64,000 nucleotides of DNA from assembly GCA_001599755.1 (NCBI GenBank), contig BCHX01000003.1, forward strand, positions 3,073,289 through 3,137,288, written 5' to 3'. A program made the position numbers and the translations under genes. Below the pieces are notes generated by a model. That model made no database searches. It saw only the letters and a program-made list of their open reading frames with translations, and was not told where the DNA came from. The stretch comes from Gliomastix tumulicola (taxonomy: Eukaryota; Ascomycota; Sordariomycetes; Hypocreales; Bionectriaceae). Numbering within the stretch: position 1 is the first letter of the stretch; each line of letters begins with the position of its first letter. Positions 33,673 through 44,627 of this stretch are shown here, in pieces.

Positions 33673-35961
33673 TTAGTAGAAGCTGCGGCCGCTGGCCAGC
33701 CTGACGAAGCTGTAGGGCACATTCTGCCCGATGAGTAGTCTGAGGCTCTCGACTGTGGTGAAAGCCGCCACGTCAGCTGCCCCGTACGCTGCAAACCCAT
33801 TCTTCTCGGCCACCGCGACCGGGTCGTTCTGCTTTCGAGCTACCCCATCCGCGAGATCGAGGAACACCTTTCGATTGTTCGCCGCACCGTTCGACCCAGA
33901 TCCACCAAATACCCTGACAAGCATACCGACCAGGTAGCTTCTCTCAGGGCCAAGCGCCGACACGATCACAAACGGCGCGCTGTCGTCTGCCACGGACCGG
34001 GCTCTCTGGAGGCTCTCGAGACTGATAAACTGCTCTATAGGGGGGGCGTTGCGCGCTAGGGAGGAAGGCGTGCGGAACCCCACGGTGTAAATCTTTGCGA
34101 TCTTCAGAGCCTTCATTGCGAAGAATACGGCTGCGGCGTCGTCTGAAGATGAAGCCAGCACAACCGCAGAGCGCCCAGCGTATGCTGAAGGCGCAAGATC
34201 CCTAGTGAGCGTGCTCATGATTCCCTTCCAGCTTGCATTATCTAACACGAGACAGATATTCGGAGGAAGGCCAGCTTGGCTGCTGTATCCTACCAAGTCG
34301 CTGTTTCGATTTCGTGGGCTTGAGGGGATCGAGTGTGGTGACGAGTTAGAATTTGAGGAGGAGGATGACCTCACAACAATGGTGTCGAAGATGCCGATGA
34401 CTCGTGCTGCCTCGGTCAGGACCGGGCCGTTGCCGTCGTTCAGTCCGGCAAAGAAAGGGCTATTTTGGAGGAGAGTTTGGTGGGAGAACCCAGGATTCAG
34501 ATATGCGCCACCAAAATTCCTCTGGTTGCACCAAGCTTCGATACTGAGGGCATTGTTCGGGTGGCGCTCCACCATGGCGAAGTGGTGAGGGAGACCAAGT
34601 TCATTGAAGCACTTCTCGTAGAAGGGCGCGAGGGGAGTCGCGCTGCGAGAAGCGGAGCTACTGATGCCGTAGATGCTCTTCTTCGGCAGCTGACCCAGGA
34701 GTGCCAACGCGGCGTTGATCTCTGCTGTGCTCATCTGGCCTGGCGCGGCAATGATGGGCAACAGAGGGTGTGTGATGGGCGTGAAGACTTTGTTCAGTGT
34801 CCGAGAGAACTGGCCGGTCTCGCCCATGTTGACGGCTGAGAGCGGCGGAGCATCAGGAAACTCAGCGCGAACCTTTGACCTGAAGTATTCCAGCTCGAAG
34901 TTTTCGTTGTGTTCGTTGATGATGGCGATCATTTTGATAATGTCCGCATAGTCGATCGAGCGCTTGAAGACTTCCTGCGCATATGGCGATGGCCAGCGGA
35001 AGTTGCCAGAGAAGTCATGGAAGGCGGACATGATACGCGAGTTTCCCCTGTTCTCCCAGAGTTTTCGACGGATCGGCTCCGGTAACCAAAGTTCAACGTC
35101 GATGTACTCGACACCCCATTGAATAGCTCTGTAGAGGTATTCGTAGTAGAGGTCTGGGTTGTCCATCGGAAACTTTCCATTCTCATTTGTGCACCTTGTA
35201 GTAAAGATCAGAGGAAGCTCTGTCCCTTGCCGCAGCAGCATCACTTGTTCGCCGACATAGCTGAGACTTGGCACATCAGAATATGTCCCGTCGCCCAGGG
35301 GCTCTCGCAGAAGATCAACACGGATCTCAACAGCGTCAGCCCCTACCGTCAAAATGTCTATGTTAGGAAGCGCCGCTCTGACATCTGGGAAGGTGGTGGA
35401 GATGAAGTATGTCCGCGGCTTCTCCATCAACTCCTTGTGATGGCTAATCTGCCCCAGAGTGAAGGAGATAAATCTGGCTAGATCTCGTCTGGAGAATGGA
35501 GACTCCGTGTAGAGAAATTCGTAGTCGCAACTGGCCGATAGTTCCACATCTGGCGGCATGCCGAGCTTGACGGAATGAGCATTTATAGCGACGACAAGAT
35601 CGCGAGATCTTGAATCCACATCTTCCTTTGCATCTGCAGCCCGGGCGCCGATGACATATCCTCGATCCTCCGATGTCACGTCCTTGAAACCGCGCTTAAT
35701 CTTGAATGGCTTGCCCAGAACCTCGGCAAATACCGAGACGATGTGTTCCTGGCCAAGCCCGAAGACGATGACCACAATCCGAGTATCTCCACGCTGCGGA
35801 GCCCCTCCACCGAAAGCACCTCCATTTGACATGATAGGGCTCTCGCTTGTCCGGTCGATATCCATCGTCATTGACGCAGCATCATTCCGGATGCTCGCAG
35901 GGCGGGAGGTCGGCCCAGGGCTAGGGCTTGGACTCGCCAATAATTGCTGAACGGCGGCCAT
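33673..35961 (-). CDS. AROM-derived repressor-like protein (QutR/QA-1S family), 762 aa
   Basis: One exon. The protein matches the last three domains of the pentafunctional AROM enzyme: a much reduced shikimate-kinase-like part (about 58-180), a type I 3-dehydroquinase-like part (about 183-425) and a shikimate-dehydrogenase-like part (about 428-762). This layout is that of the quinate-pathway repressors QutR (Aspergillus) and QA-1S (Neurospora). The kinase P loop is lost (GLGQEH in place of GxxGxGK), and the dehydrogenase part lacks its catalytic Lys/Asp motifs. The dehydroquinase part still has the expected residues: E212-x-R214, R256, E260, His315 in FHDF, Schiff-base Lys343 in DIIKM, R387 in GxxSR and Q409 in APGQ; one Ser is Ala405. 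At 762 residues it is shorter than the roughly 900 usual for QutR. No quinate permease, dehydratase or activator gene is nearby, so its target is uncertain. Confidence 0.82.
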   Translation of the reverse strand: MAAVQQLLASPSPSPGPTSRPASIRNDAASMTMDIDRTSESPIMSNGGAFGGGAPQRGDTRIVVIVFGLGQEHIVSVFAEVLGKPFKIKRGFKDVTSEDRGYVIGARAADAKEDVDSRSRDLVVAINAHSVKLGMPPDVELSASCDYEFLYTESPFSRRDLARFISFTLGQISHHKELMEKPRTYFISTTFPDVRAALPNIDILTVGADAVEIRVDLLREPLGDGTYSDVPSLSYVGEQVMLLRQGTELPLIFTTRCTNENGKFPMDNPDLYYEYLYRAIQWGVEYIDVELWLPEPIRRKLWENRGNSRIMSAFHDFSGNFRWPSPYAQEVFKRSIDYADIIKMIAIINEHNENFELEYFRSKVRAEFPDAPPLSAVNMGETGQFSRTLNKVFTPITHPLLPIIAAPGQMSTAEINAALALLGQLPKKSIYGISSSASRSATPLAPFYEKCFNELGLPHHFAMVERHPNNALSIEAWCNQRNFGGAYLNPGFSHQTLLQNSPFFAGLNDGNGPVLTEAARVIGIFDTIVVRSSSSSNSNSSPHSIPSSPRNRNSDLVGYSSQAGLPPNICLVLDNASWKGIMSTLTRDLAPSAYAGRSAVVLASSSDDAAAVFFAMKALKIAKIYTVGFRTPSSLARNAPPIEQFISLESLQRARSVADDSAPFVIVSALGPERSYLVGMLVRVFGGSGSNGAANNRKVFLDLADGVARKQNDPVAVAEKNGFAAYGAADVAAFTTVESLRLLIGQNVPYSFVRLASGRSFY

Positions 35962-38900
35962 GATGAAAGTCTGATTGTGCTGTTCCTCTAGTTGTGCTCT
36001 TGTTCAAGCCATTCGATGTTCCCGCTCTCTTCAAAGATGTCGTCTGGGTGTGTGCGCTGCAAGTTTGGATACCGTCGCTTCCCTTGTTGTATTTCCAGGC
36101 GACGTCAAATGAACGCCTCTCCGATGGTGGCACCGCTGGCATGCATCTACTGACTCGCCGAAAGATAAAAGATGAGAAGGGAGACGGTGAGGGACTGCAC
36201 CACCAAATGATCCTTTTTGTTAGTCACCTAGACTTTGAATAGGTTAAAACGTGCGTTATCCCGCACTCGGGTAACGCGCTTTGACTTTGAAGGCCCTGAG
36301 CTCGAGATACTTGAATAAAGGGGATCGCCTGAGGGGAGGGAGATATCCAACAGGTTTCCAAACCGTGAAGTGAAGAACCAGATCCCGGCACCGAGGAAAC
36401 CTGTCCTGCCCGCGCCCCGAAGCGAAGCGAAGAGGTCGTCGTCGTGAGGGATCAGAGAAGGAAACGAAATGGTGAAAGAGGCTACAAGGGTGCCAAGCGG
36501 AGAGTAGAGAGAGAACTGGACAGAACAGGTCCAGTAAGGGTGAGAGATATGCGGGATCCTCCCTTGTTTTTAGCCGTTAATGTGACTCCCGAATCGACGG
36601 GCCGGAAGAAGATGATCAGGAAGACGATTGGGTGGATGAATGTCGTTTTCAGTCCAGGAGGCGGCTTTGATTTGTTGCCCCCCCGTATATGAGCGCGGGT
36701 AAGGTTTCGGTAGAGATAAGTGACAATGCGAGTTGAAGAGGCCGGAACGTGGCGAAATGCAGCATCCGACGTCGAGAGTGTGTATGCACGAGGTTTCAGA
36801 GCCTCTGGGGCCGCAGTTGACGATTGCCCTGCCTCAGTCCTGCGCCCAGGGAAAGTGTGTGTGGGAGAGTGGCTGAACTGGGCGACGTGGAACAAGGTGG
36901 ATTTCCAGAAGATGCAACCAGGATCCAATAGGTTGTTTGTCATTTGATACCCAATCCCAGAGGGACGGAGGGAAGTCGATCTGTCGTTGGTGGAGGCAAA
37001 ATTGTCGACAGTCCAGCCCCAACCGGCGTCTGGGAGTGCAATTGTTCCACCACCACAAGTACTCGCTCCGGAGTACTGAGTACGGCGGATAATAAGAAGG
37101 ACAGGGCGTCGTCGGCCTCGGAGCAGGTACCGCTACCAAGCTAAGCAGCGGTATTCTATTACGTGAAAGGAAGAAAGCCGCCCGGAACTGAGGTCGAGCT
37201 CGTGCTTTGCGCTTTGCTATGCTCATGCAAGTACAGCCGCGCCAAGCAGACAAGCAAGGAACTGAAGAGCTTCGGTCTGCAAAAGAGTGGCCGTCTCCAG
37301 TACTGGTCAGATATTCCGGTTTGCGACCCTAGCGGCACCCTGGCGAAGGCTCGCTTTTTCGGTGGTGATTTTGCCGGCTTGTCCGTGGTTAAACAGGGCG
37401 AGGCCTGCCTGGTTTGGAGTTGAGGATTGGACTGGACTCTCCAGACAGTGGATCTGGAGGGGAAGGACGCGAGGATTTAGGGGGGGAGCAGGCGCTGAGT
37501 CTTGGCCACAGGGAAGTGAGTTGGTTAGGGAACTGCAGGCAAGAGCCAGGGACGCAGCTTCCAGGGTGAGAAATACAGTGCGAGAACGCGCCTCGGCCAA
37601 CGTGGGAATTCTCCGATCATGCGTCCGTACACTGTACAAACCGACAAACCCGCCCCAAGACCAAATCAGCGCCCCCCCACAGGATCCAAGACCATCTCCA
37701 AACTTCTCGCCGGCCGTTGAATTATCCGCCAATCATCGTCGACTCCCCCGCATCACCCTGTCTGGGCCATTTGGCTTGGGAATAATCCGGGCCGACGGGC
37801 GTTTGGGGCAAGGCTCGAAGCACGAGAGTGCGAGGGCACAGTCCCTCGTCCGGGCGTGGGGCCGAGACTCACACCGGATATTCCACGAATCGAGTCCCTA
37901 CGAGTAACATCATCGTCTGGGCTCCAGGAGGCATATTTCTTCCCTTTTGCTGGCCAACCTACCTCCCTTCGGAAAGATGGACCATAAACGGTCGCGGTCA
38001 GCTTCGTCACGCAACTAGCTGGAGGGGCAGCATCATCTTGAAACTAGGCCCTGGCGCCGCTCACAGGTACCTTGGCTTGAGCAGGTTGAGGAGGTTGATA
38101 ACAGCCACCTGCCTCGCCTCATTCGGACACCAGCATCGTCCTCCGAACACCAATATGGGAATGAGGTGCATGGCTATGGTCAGCCGCCCCCATGCTCCTT
38201 TCCCCGGCCATTTCATCTCGTCCAATGGGAAGCGCGGGGAGCAGGATGGGAGAGCCGCTTCAATGATACGGGCTGCTCTGGAAGTGGAACATTGTCATAT
38301 GACAGAAGCCCAGCCTCGAACTGGCAAGGGCTGCGGGATACCAGACGAGTGAGAAAAGGCGGGAGAACCATCGGGAGCAGGACAATCTCGGGTTGTGGGC
38401 ATCTGCCGACAGGTCATCCCCCGTGGGTGAGCCAGTGCAGTGCAGCGAAGTCGAGGTCGCATGATCCTGCTCCCTCGCTGGGTTGCGGGAGAAGGCATGT
38501 GACGGGGAAAAGCTGCCTATCACCCCGTATCTTGGCGAGCTACGGAGGCAACCTGTGCCCAAGGAGCTCCCTGTCGACCTTCTCCTTCAGCATGGCGGTG
38601 TCAGTCTGCTCGCCTCTATCGTGAAACACGAGTCAGCGCCTCTGACGGTCCTCAGGCAAGACTAAGGTTCTCGATTCCACCAATTGATAGCTTAGACGTC
38701 GTCAGATCGTGAGGGGGATTGTCGCCCCGACATGATACTGAATCGTGATCTGGTTTCCCCGGGCTCCCGCAACTCTTATCTGCTTTCTACTTCCTTTCCC
38801 CCGATATACTGTGTGGTAGCAGTACCCGAGGCGATTTTCCACGTCAGTCACCCATGCCATGCACGCTTCTATCCGCCAAAGTCGTCCCGAACTGCGCAGG

Positions 38901-39401
38901 CAGTGCTCGCTTGACATGCAGGTGGCATTTTTACAGACCATGTTCTGTTCCACGCCGAAAGGGACGGACAAACACGGAAGGCCCGAATACACCCTGTGGC
39001 TGCATTATGAAGATATCTTGGCGTTGGCGAGCCATCTACTTAGGCATACTGAAAATGTTAGACCAGGCATAAATCATCAATTGTGCTATTCATAATAAAT
39101 TATGCATAGAACAATAGGGTAGGCTGGAGCCAATGGCGGGAAGAGGACTTGAGTGAGAATGGAAGATGGTGATCGCGTGAGAACAGGTGGGGAACCGGCG
39201 GCCAATCAACGCGCTGCGCGTCCAACCGTCGCGTTCCCGGGCGAGAAAGTCGCACGACCACCATCTTGACAGAAGTCTCACAAAGGACTTCCATCCCTGC
39301 GCAATCGAATTCATCACCTGCTCGATCGCAACATCCAGGCATCCACGAATTCTCCTTCGTTTCGATTCAATCCTATCCCCATTGGGAATTTACTCGTCGC
39401 A
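35962..39401. other. 3.4-kb gene-free region between divergent genes
   Basis: The AROM-like gene (minus) and the NASP-like gene (plus) start at opposite ends, so both promoters lie here. Open frames of up to about 200 codons are present on both strands but none resembles a family and they overlap each other. No repeat or RNA gene was recognised. Confidence 0.45.
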
Positions 39402-41074
39402 ATGGCCGACGCAGCTGAGCAGATCGCGCCCGTCGCAAAGCCAGATGACGCCACTCCCGTCGCCGAGGCTGCGCCCGCCGAGACCGAGGCGCCTGAGACC
39501 GAGACGCCTGCCGCGACCGCCGGCGAAGAGCTGGACCCTGAGAACGACGACGATGATAAGTCCAAGCGCGTCACGCTCGCTGACCTGAGCGCCAAGGGTA
39601 CGGCCCTGTACGCGCACAAGAACTACGAGGAGGCCGCCGAGATCTTCTCCCGTGCCAGCGTCCTCCAGGCCGAACTCAACGGCGAGACGGCGCCTGAGAA
39701 CGCCGAGATTCTCTTCCACTACGGCCGTAGCTTGTTCAAGGTCGGTCAGAGCAAGAGCGACGTTCTCGGCGGCTCTGCGCCCGCCCCGGAGAAGAAGAAG
39801 AAGCCGGCCTCCAAGGCCAAGGCCAACGGCCAGTCCAAGCCTGTCAAGCCCGCCGAGGCCAAGACTGAAGAGGAGAAGGTGACACAGGAGGGGGTGGCCA
39901 TTGTTGCTGCCGATAAGGACGGCGAGCCGAGCAAGGATGATGGCGCGGACAAGAAGGCAGCTGAGAACAAGCCGCTCTTCCAGTTTACTGGCGACGAGAA
40001 CTTTGATGAATCTGATGACGATGAGGTGGGTTGATGCCTGTCCAATGGTTTTACTTTAGTTTCTCACACATACTTTTTTTTTAGGACGAGGGCCAGGAGC
40101 AGGAAGAAGAGGACGATGACGACCTAGCCACGGCATTCGAGGTCCTCGACCTCGCGCGTGTCTGCTACGCCAAGCTGCTCGAAAAATACAACGCGGAAGA
40201 GGCCGAGGGAGAAGGCAAGGGCAAGGAGGTCGCAGAGGACTCACCCCAGGTCCGACACGTCAAGGAGCGCCTGGCGGACACCCACGACGCCCTCTCGGAG
40301 ATCTCGCTCGAGAACGAGCTGTACCCCAACGCCATCGAGGACGGCCGCACGTCGCTCAAGTACAAGCTCGAGCTGTACCCGGAGGACTCGGAGATCATCG
40401 CCGAGGCGCACTACAAGCTCTCCCTGGCGCTCGAGTTCGCGTCCGTCACGACGACGGGCGAGGGCGGCGAGACGGCGAAGCGCGAGGCCATGGACCAGGG
40501 TCTCCGGGACGAGGCCGCGGAGCAGATGGAGCTCGCCATCAACAGCTTCCGGCTGAAGATGCAGAACAAGGAGGTGGAGCTCGCGACCATGGCCTCGCCC
40601 GAGGACAACGAGCTCGCGCGCAGGGCCATCGCAGAGATGAAGGACCTTATCGGCGACATGGAGCAGCGGGTAAGAACCTGGCGCTTTTACCCGTCGGATT
40701 TTAAGACTGGATATGTGGCTGACATGAATCTCAACTAGCTCGTCGACCTTCGCAACGACCCCATCGACACCAAGGGTCTCGTCGGCGCGGACGCTAACCC
40801 CCTGGGTGGCATCCTCGGCGCTGTCCTGGGCGAGTCCTCCGTCGAAGCCCAAGCCCGCATCAGCGAGGCCACCAAGACGGCCACCGACCTGACAGGTCTC
40901 GTCCGCAAGAAGAAGACCAAGCCCGAGGCCGAGGCCGCCGCCGCCGCCCCTGCAGAGGCTGCGACGAGCAGCGCTGAGACCAACGGCAAGCGCAAGGCAG
41001 AGGACGAGCCCACCGAGGAGGAGCCTGTCAAACGCGCCAAGACGGAGGATCTCGAGACCGCGGCCGCTTCCTAG
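39402..41074 (+). CDS. NASP/Sim3/Hif1-type histone chaperone with SHNi-TPR, 514 aa
   Basis: Three exons: 39402-40025, 40085-40669 and 40739-41074, with introns of 59 and 69 nt in phase 0. The family (human NASP, fission-yeast Sim3, budding-yeast Hif1) binds histone H3-H4, or CENP-A in the case of Sim3, and delivers it for chromatin assembly. A first TPR pair spans about residues 55-110 (ALYAHKNYEEAAEIFSRAS), interrupted by a long acidic/Lys-rich insert (about 125-215), as in NASP. The SHNi-TPR block follows (LARVCYAKLLEKY, then AHYKLSLALEF). A helical repeat and a tail with the nuclear signals NGKRKAED and EPVKRAKTED complete the chain. The start has a good context (tcgcaATGGCC). Expected in nucleus and cytosol. 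The acidic insert is what contacts histones in relatives. Confidence 0.9.
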
Positions 41075-41380
41075 GCGATCCAATGACTCTCTTTTTTCTT
41101 TCCAATGAGGTTACAACATTATGGCACCAGTCTAGGAAACGGAGTACTTGGCGTTCTTTTGCATCTTCCCGGAATCATGTATGCTACATCAGGGCAAGGT
41201 AGCCGGGACGGGGATATCATGACTGGGACATATATTCGGAACAATGAAGCACGCATAGCATCCTGTGCAGAGCGCACAATGGAGCTGTACTATATCGATC
41301 ACTTAAGGATCTTTCAATATACGAGTAACCAAGCGAGGCTAAGTATGGAACGATGCAAAAAAAAAATGATGTCTTAATGT
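41075..41380. other. Short 3' region between convergent genes
   Basis: About 300 bases separate the stop codons of the NASP-like and MPP10 genes. It holds both 3' ends; I see no further gene. Confidence 0.6.
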
Positions 41381-43576
41381 TTATAGCTTGTAGCTACCGC
41401 TTGACCTCGCCTTTGCAGCCTTGACCTTATTGCCGTCCACGTCGGTCACTTCACCCTTGCGGTTGATGACCTTGACGCCACCCTTCTTCAGGTCTGCCAT
41501 GGTCTGCTTCTGCTGCTGAGCCCGCTTGCTCAATGTCTTGCCCTCGCCGACACCGCCAGCCTTCCTCACCCTCTCCTTCTCGCGTCTACGCTGCTTCTGC
41601 TTGTCCTCCCTGCTCATCTCCTGCTTCGCCACGGGCAGACCGCTGCGCGACACCACCTCACCCTTCTCGGCAGTCTTGCTGTCTGCTGTGTACACCTCCT
41701 GAGGCGCCATGCGGCTCTGCTCACCCGCAACACCCTGGGCCGTCGTGGGCTGCGCGTCCTCCATCGATACAGTTGCGACATCTGCCACGACGGAGAGCGT
41801 GGGCTCGACGGGCCGAGGACGGTACTGCCAGCTGCTGAGGGCGTCGAGACGAGCGCTGACGTCGCGCCACAGGGCCTCGATCTCACGCTCCTCGCGCTTG
41901 AGCTTCTCGTCCGATTTGCTGACGTAGCCCTCCGGGTCGGCCTGCTTCGCGTGCTCCTCCTCGTATACCTCCGCCAGGCTCTTGCCCTTGGTGTCATCCA
42001 CCTCCTCGAGCATGCCACGGCGGGTGCCGGTGGGGACGCTCTCTGTGCCGGGGCGGCGGCGGAGGACCTCGTCGAACTCCTGGGCGAGGATGCGACGCTT
42101 GATGAGGTCCTCGATGCTCTCTGTGATCTCGGGCGTGATGACAGGGACAGGCTTGCCCACGTGCTCGAAGTCGAGGTCGTGCTCGAGCAGAGAGTTGGCG
42201 GGGCGGTCGACGGCGGTGGCTTCACCGGAGAGGGTCCATTCTCTCTTGGCGATGGAGGCTGCCTCGAGTTTCCGGATTTCGTCTGCGAGCTTGGCCTGTC
42301 GACGCTCGTGTGTAGAGCGGCGGGCCCTAGGGTCCCCGGCTGATACGTCGGAGAGAGCGTCCTCGGAGTCCTCTACCTCGGACTCATCCTCGAACAGATC
42401 GCGACGGACAGCCTCCATAGCCCTGTTAACGTCTGCTTCGGCTGGCGGCTTCGGCTCGAAACGGGCTGTTTTTCTGGGCTTATCGCCCTTGTACTTTCTT
42501 TTCGGGGGTGCGAAGAAGTCCTTGTAGAAGACGTCGTTGGCGTTGAGGTCCAAGCCACCCTCTAGCCCATCCTCGAGGGCGCCGTGCATGGCCTCGTCCT
42601 CACTGTCACCCTCAGGGGCATCGAGCGCCATGTCGCCAAATGTAGGCCCGTCATCCTCGCTGTCGTCTTCTTCCTCGTTGTAGTCATCCTCCTTGCTCCT
42701 GTTGTTCTTGTTCTTCCCCGTAGATGGTGCGAGAGGGTCGGCAGCCCAGTTGACGTCTTCATCGTCGCTTGCCGCGTCGGTGTTCGGGTCGCCCTTTGCA
42801 TCCTGCTCCTCGAACCATTGTGACTGCTTGTTGAAGTCGTCAAGGGAGAAGAAGCCGTCGTTCAGGCCGTCAGCGTCCGGGACGTACTCTTCGCCTGATT
42901 CGTCGTCCTCATTCTCGCCCTCTTCGTTGTCTTTATCACCGCCCTCGGGCGCATCCTCCCACTCTGCCTCCTCTTCGTCATCGAGCCCGTCCAAATCTGA
43001 AACATCCTCAAGGTCGTCAACGCCGTCGAGAGGTTCTAGTGCGTCTAGCTCAGAGTCCTCTTCAGCCTCTGGCTCGGCTTCGTCCTCGACACTCTCGTCG
43101 TCCGAGGCGACACCGTTTGTAGCAACCTGCTGGCTGGCCTGCAGCTCATCCAGCGTCGTATCCGCATGCCTCAGCACGCTCCCAATAATCCTCTTGGCCT
43201 GCTGCCACACCTGATTCGTCTCGAACCCGTCCACGTACACCTTCCTGATCTTCAGCACCTCGACGTCGGACACATCCGCGCCCCCCCTCTTGCGCTTCCG
43301 CGACTCCTGCAGCCGCCGCTGCTGCTCGTCGGCCACCTGCCCGGCAAAGGCCTCGAGGGTCTCCTTGACGAGGGCGAGCGAGTCGTCCGGGATGGCGCGC
43401 GGCGGCTGGATGAAGGCGTGGCGGTTGGCGGGGAGGAAGCTGTCGAGCAGCGCCGAGGAGGGCCTGCTGCTGCTGCTGCTGCCGCTGCTGCCTCCATTGG
43501 GGACGGCGGGCATGGCGGGCAGGGCGGTGAGCGTGTGCGACGTCGATGTCAGGGTCGGGGACGTCTCGACGGCCAT
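41381..43576 (-). CDS. MPP10: U3 small nucleolar ribonucleoprotein MPP10, 731 aa
   Basis: One exon. The ATG at 43,576 is the first in this frame; the open frame further upstream has no ATG. MPP10 is part of the small-subunit processome with Imp3 and Imp4 and is needed for early 18S rRNA cleavages in the nucleolus. Visible features are the N-terminal helical region (HAFIQPPRAIPDDSLALVKE, then KIRKVYVDGFETNQVWQQ), a very long acidic centre with several Glu/Asp runs, and the conserved FYKDFFAPPKRK motif at about 400. The C-terminal Mpp10 block follows (LIKRRILAQEFDEVLRRRPG, KSLAEVYEEEHAKQ, LWRDVSARLDALSSWQYRPRP). The chain ends in a basic tail with RKGEVTDVDGNKVKAAKA. A serine run near the N terminus comes from a GCT/AGC repeat. 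Length is normal for the family. Confidence 0.93.
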   Translation of the reverse strand: MAVETSPTLTSTSHTLTALPAMPAVPNGGSSGSSSSSRPSSALLDSFLPANRHAFIQPPRAIPDDSLALVKETLEAFAGQVADEQQRRLQESRKRKRGGADVSDVEVLKIRKVYVDGFETNQVWQQAKRIIGSVLRHADTTLDELQASQQVATNGVASDDESVEDEAEPEAEEDSELDALEPLDGVDDLEDVSDLDGLDDEEEAEWEDAPEGGDKDNEEGENEDDESGEEYVPDADGLNDGFFSLDDFNKQSQWFEEQDAKGDPNTDAASDDEDVNWAADPLAPSTGKNKNNRSKEDDYNEEEDDSEDDGPTFGDMALDAPEGDSEDEAMHGALEDGLEGGLDLNANDVFYKDFFAPPKRKYKGDKPRKTARFEPKPPAEADVNRAMEAVRRDLFEDESEVEDSEDALSDVSAGDPRARRSTHERRQAKLADEIRKLEAASIAKREWTLSGEATAVDRPANSLLEHDLDFEHVGKPVPVITPEITESIEDLIKRRILAQEFDEVLRRRPGTESVPTGTRRGMLEEVDDTKGKSLAEVYEEEHAKQADPEGYVSKSDEKLKREEREIEALWRDVSARLDALSSWQYRPRPVEPTLSVVADVATVSMEDAQPTTAQGVAGEQSRMAPQEVYTADSKTAEKGEVVSRSGLPVAKQEMSREDKQKQRRREKERVRKAGGVGEGKTLSKRAQQQKQTMADLKKGGVKVINRKGEVTDVDGNKVKAAKARSSGSYKL

Positions 43577-44450
43577 GTTTGAATTGGGAGGAGAAGAGAG
43601 GCGGTTCGTCAGAAGCACTCCGGATTGAATATTAGTGAACAGAGAGGAAAAAGAAAAAAAAAATCCAATCCAAGTGGGGCAGCCTGTCCAGGCGTTAGTA
43701 GTTAGTTCCAGCAGTGGTGCTCTCTGACTTGAGGCTGCAGCCACTGAGAAACAGCGCTGGATAAAAAAGGCGAGCCAACGCCGGGGTTGGTGGGGCCGAG
43801 AAACCGTCCCAGCTCAGGACTTGTCGGATGCGGGCGAAGCTTCTTACACACACCATCTCATCCTTCCTACGTCATCTTCGCACAATTGCAGGCCGTTGCA
43901 TCGACTGTAACGGCAGCGGCGCATCCCCAGATATTGTGCAGGACACATGGGCGATCATCAGAAGAAGGGCTGGTTGTGTCCTTGGCAACAGGGAATATAC
44001 GTCCCGGCCATAAAAAGACAATCATATACACAGCTGCATCCAAAAGGTGCGTGAGACCTGTCCAAAGAATTGACACGATAGAACTCCGATATCCCGATGT
44101 GAAATCACCCCATGCGTAGGTATGCCTGACATGTTGCTTTTTGCCCTCCTCCTCCTCCTCCTCCTCCTCCTCCTCTCCTCTCAGCGCTGAGTGGTATCTT
44201 TGAAATCGATCGCCCGTAACGAGACAGCGCCGCGGCTGCCGTGGCTTTTAGCGCAGAGCGTTGGCGCCAAGTACATGATGTGGGAAACAATGGTGTAGGT
44301 ATGAGAACAGGCCCGAGGTGCCGCAGAGCTAGGTATGTATGCGCCTTCGAGCTGGGGTCAGTGGTGCGTATTAGACACGAGACGGCAGGGTGACTCACAT
44401 GAGTGTGCAGCTCTGCGCTTCGTCTGCACCTCGTCTCCTCTGGCTTGCCC
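43577..44450. other. MPP10 promoter and 3' region of the next gene
   Basis: This contains the promoter of MPP10 and a CTC trinucleotide tract of about ten units near 44,145-44,174. I see no gene. Confidence 0.55.
44145..44174. repeat. CTC trinucleotide tract
   Basis: About ten CTC units without interruption, ending in a CTCCTCTC variation. Non-coding microsatellite. Confidence 0.85.
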
Positions 44451-44627
44451 TCAGAACCAGAACCACCCGACGTGAAGGTAGACACCGGCAAGGAGCGAGA
44501 GCACCACCAGCACGATTGCCGCCACTACGTACATGTTGGTGCCCTCCTTCTCCTCCTCGCCCTTCCACGGGTTCTCCTTCTGCTCGTACGCATCGAGGAG
44601 CCCGTAGCGGTACCCGGTGGCCTTCAT
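44451..44627 (-). CDS. Putative small tail-anchored membrane protein, 58 aa
   Basis: The only ATG in this minus-strand frame (44,627) opens a 59-codon frame. The first 32 residues are polar and charged (ATGYRYGLLDAYEQKENPWK, then acidic). A single strongly hydrophobic helix of about 20 residues follows (MYVVAAIVLVVLSLLAGVYL), and the chain ends HVGWFWF. This layout, with the helix at the very C terminus, is that of a tail-anchored protein of the endoplasmic reticulum or mitochondrial outer membrane. I do not recognise a named family. The soluble part followed by one clean helix makes chance unlikely, but at this length the call stays tentative; an unseen upstream exon is possible. Confidence 0.55.
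   Translation of the reverse strand: MKATGYRYGLLDAYEQKENPWKGEEEKEGTNMYVVAAIVLVVLSLLAGVYLHVGWFWF

Noticed and set aside
33673..35961. Complete pentafunctional AROM enzyme or part of a quinate cluster
   Set aside because: The dehydroquinate-synthase and EPSP-synthase parts are missing, the kinase P loop is lost, and no quinate-pathway gene lies nearby.
40241..41083. Long minus-strand frame opposite the NASP-like gene
   Set aside because: Antisense shadow of GC-rich coding exons; the plus strand encodes a clear TPR chaperone.
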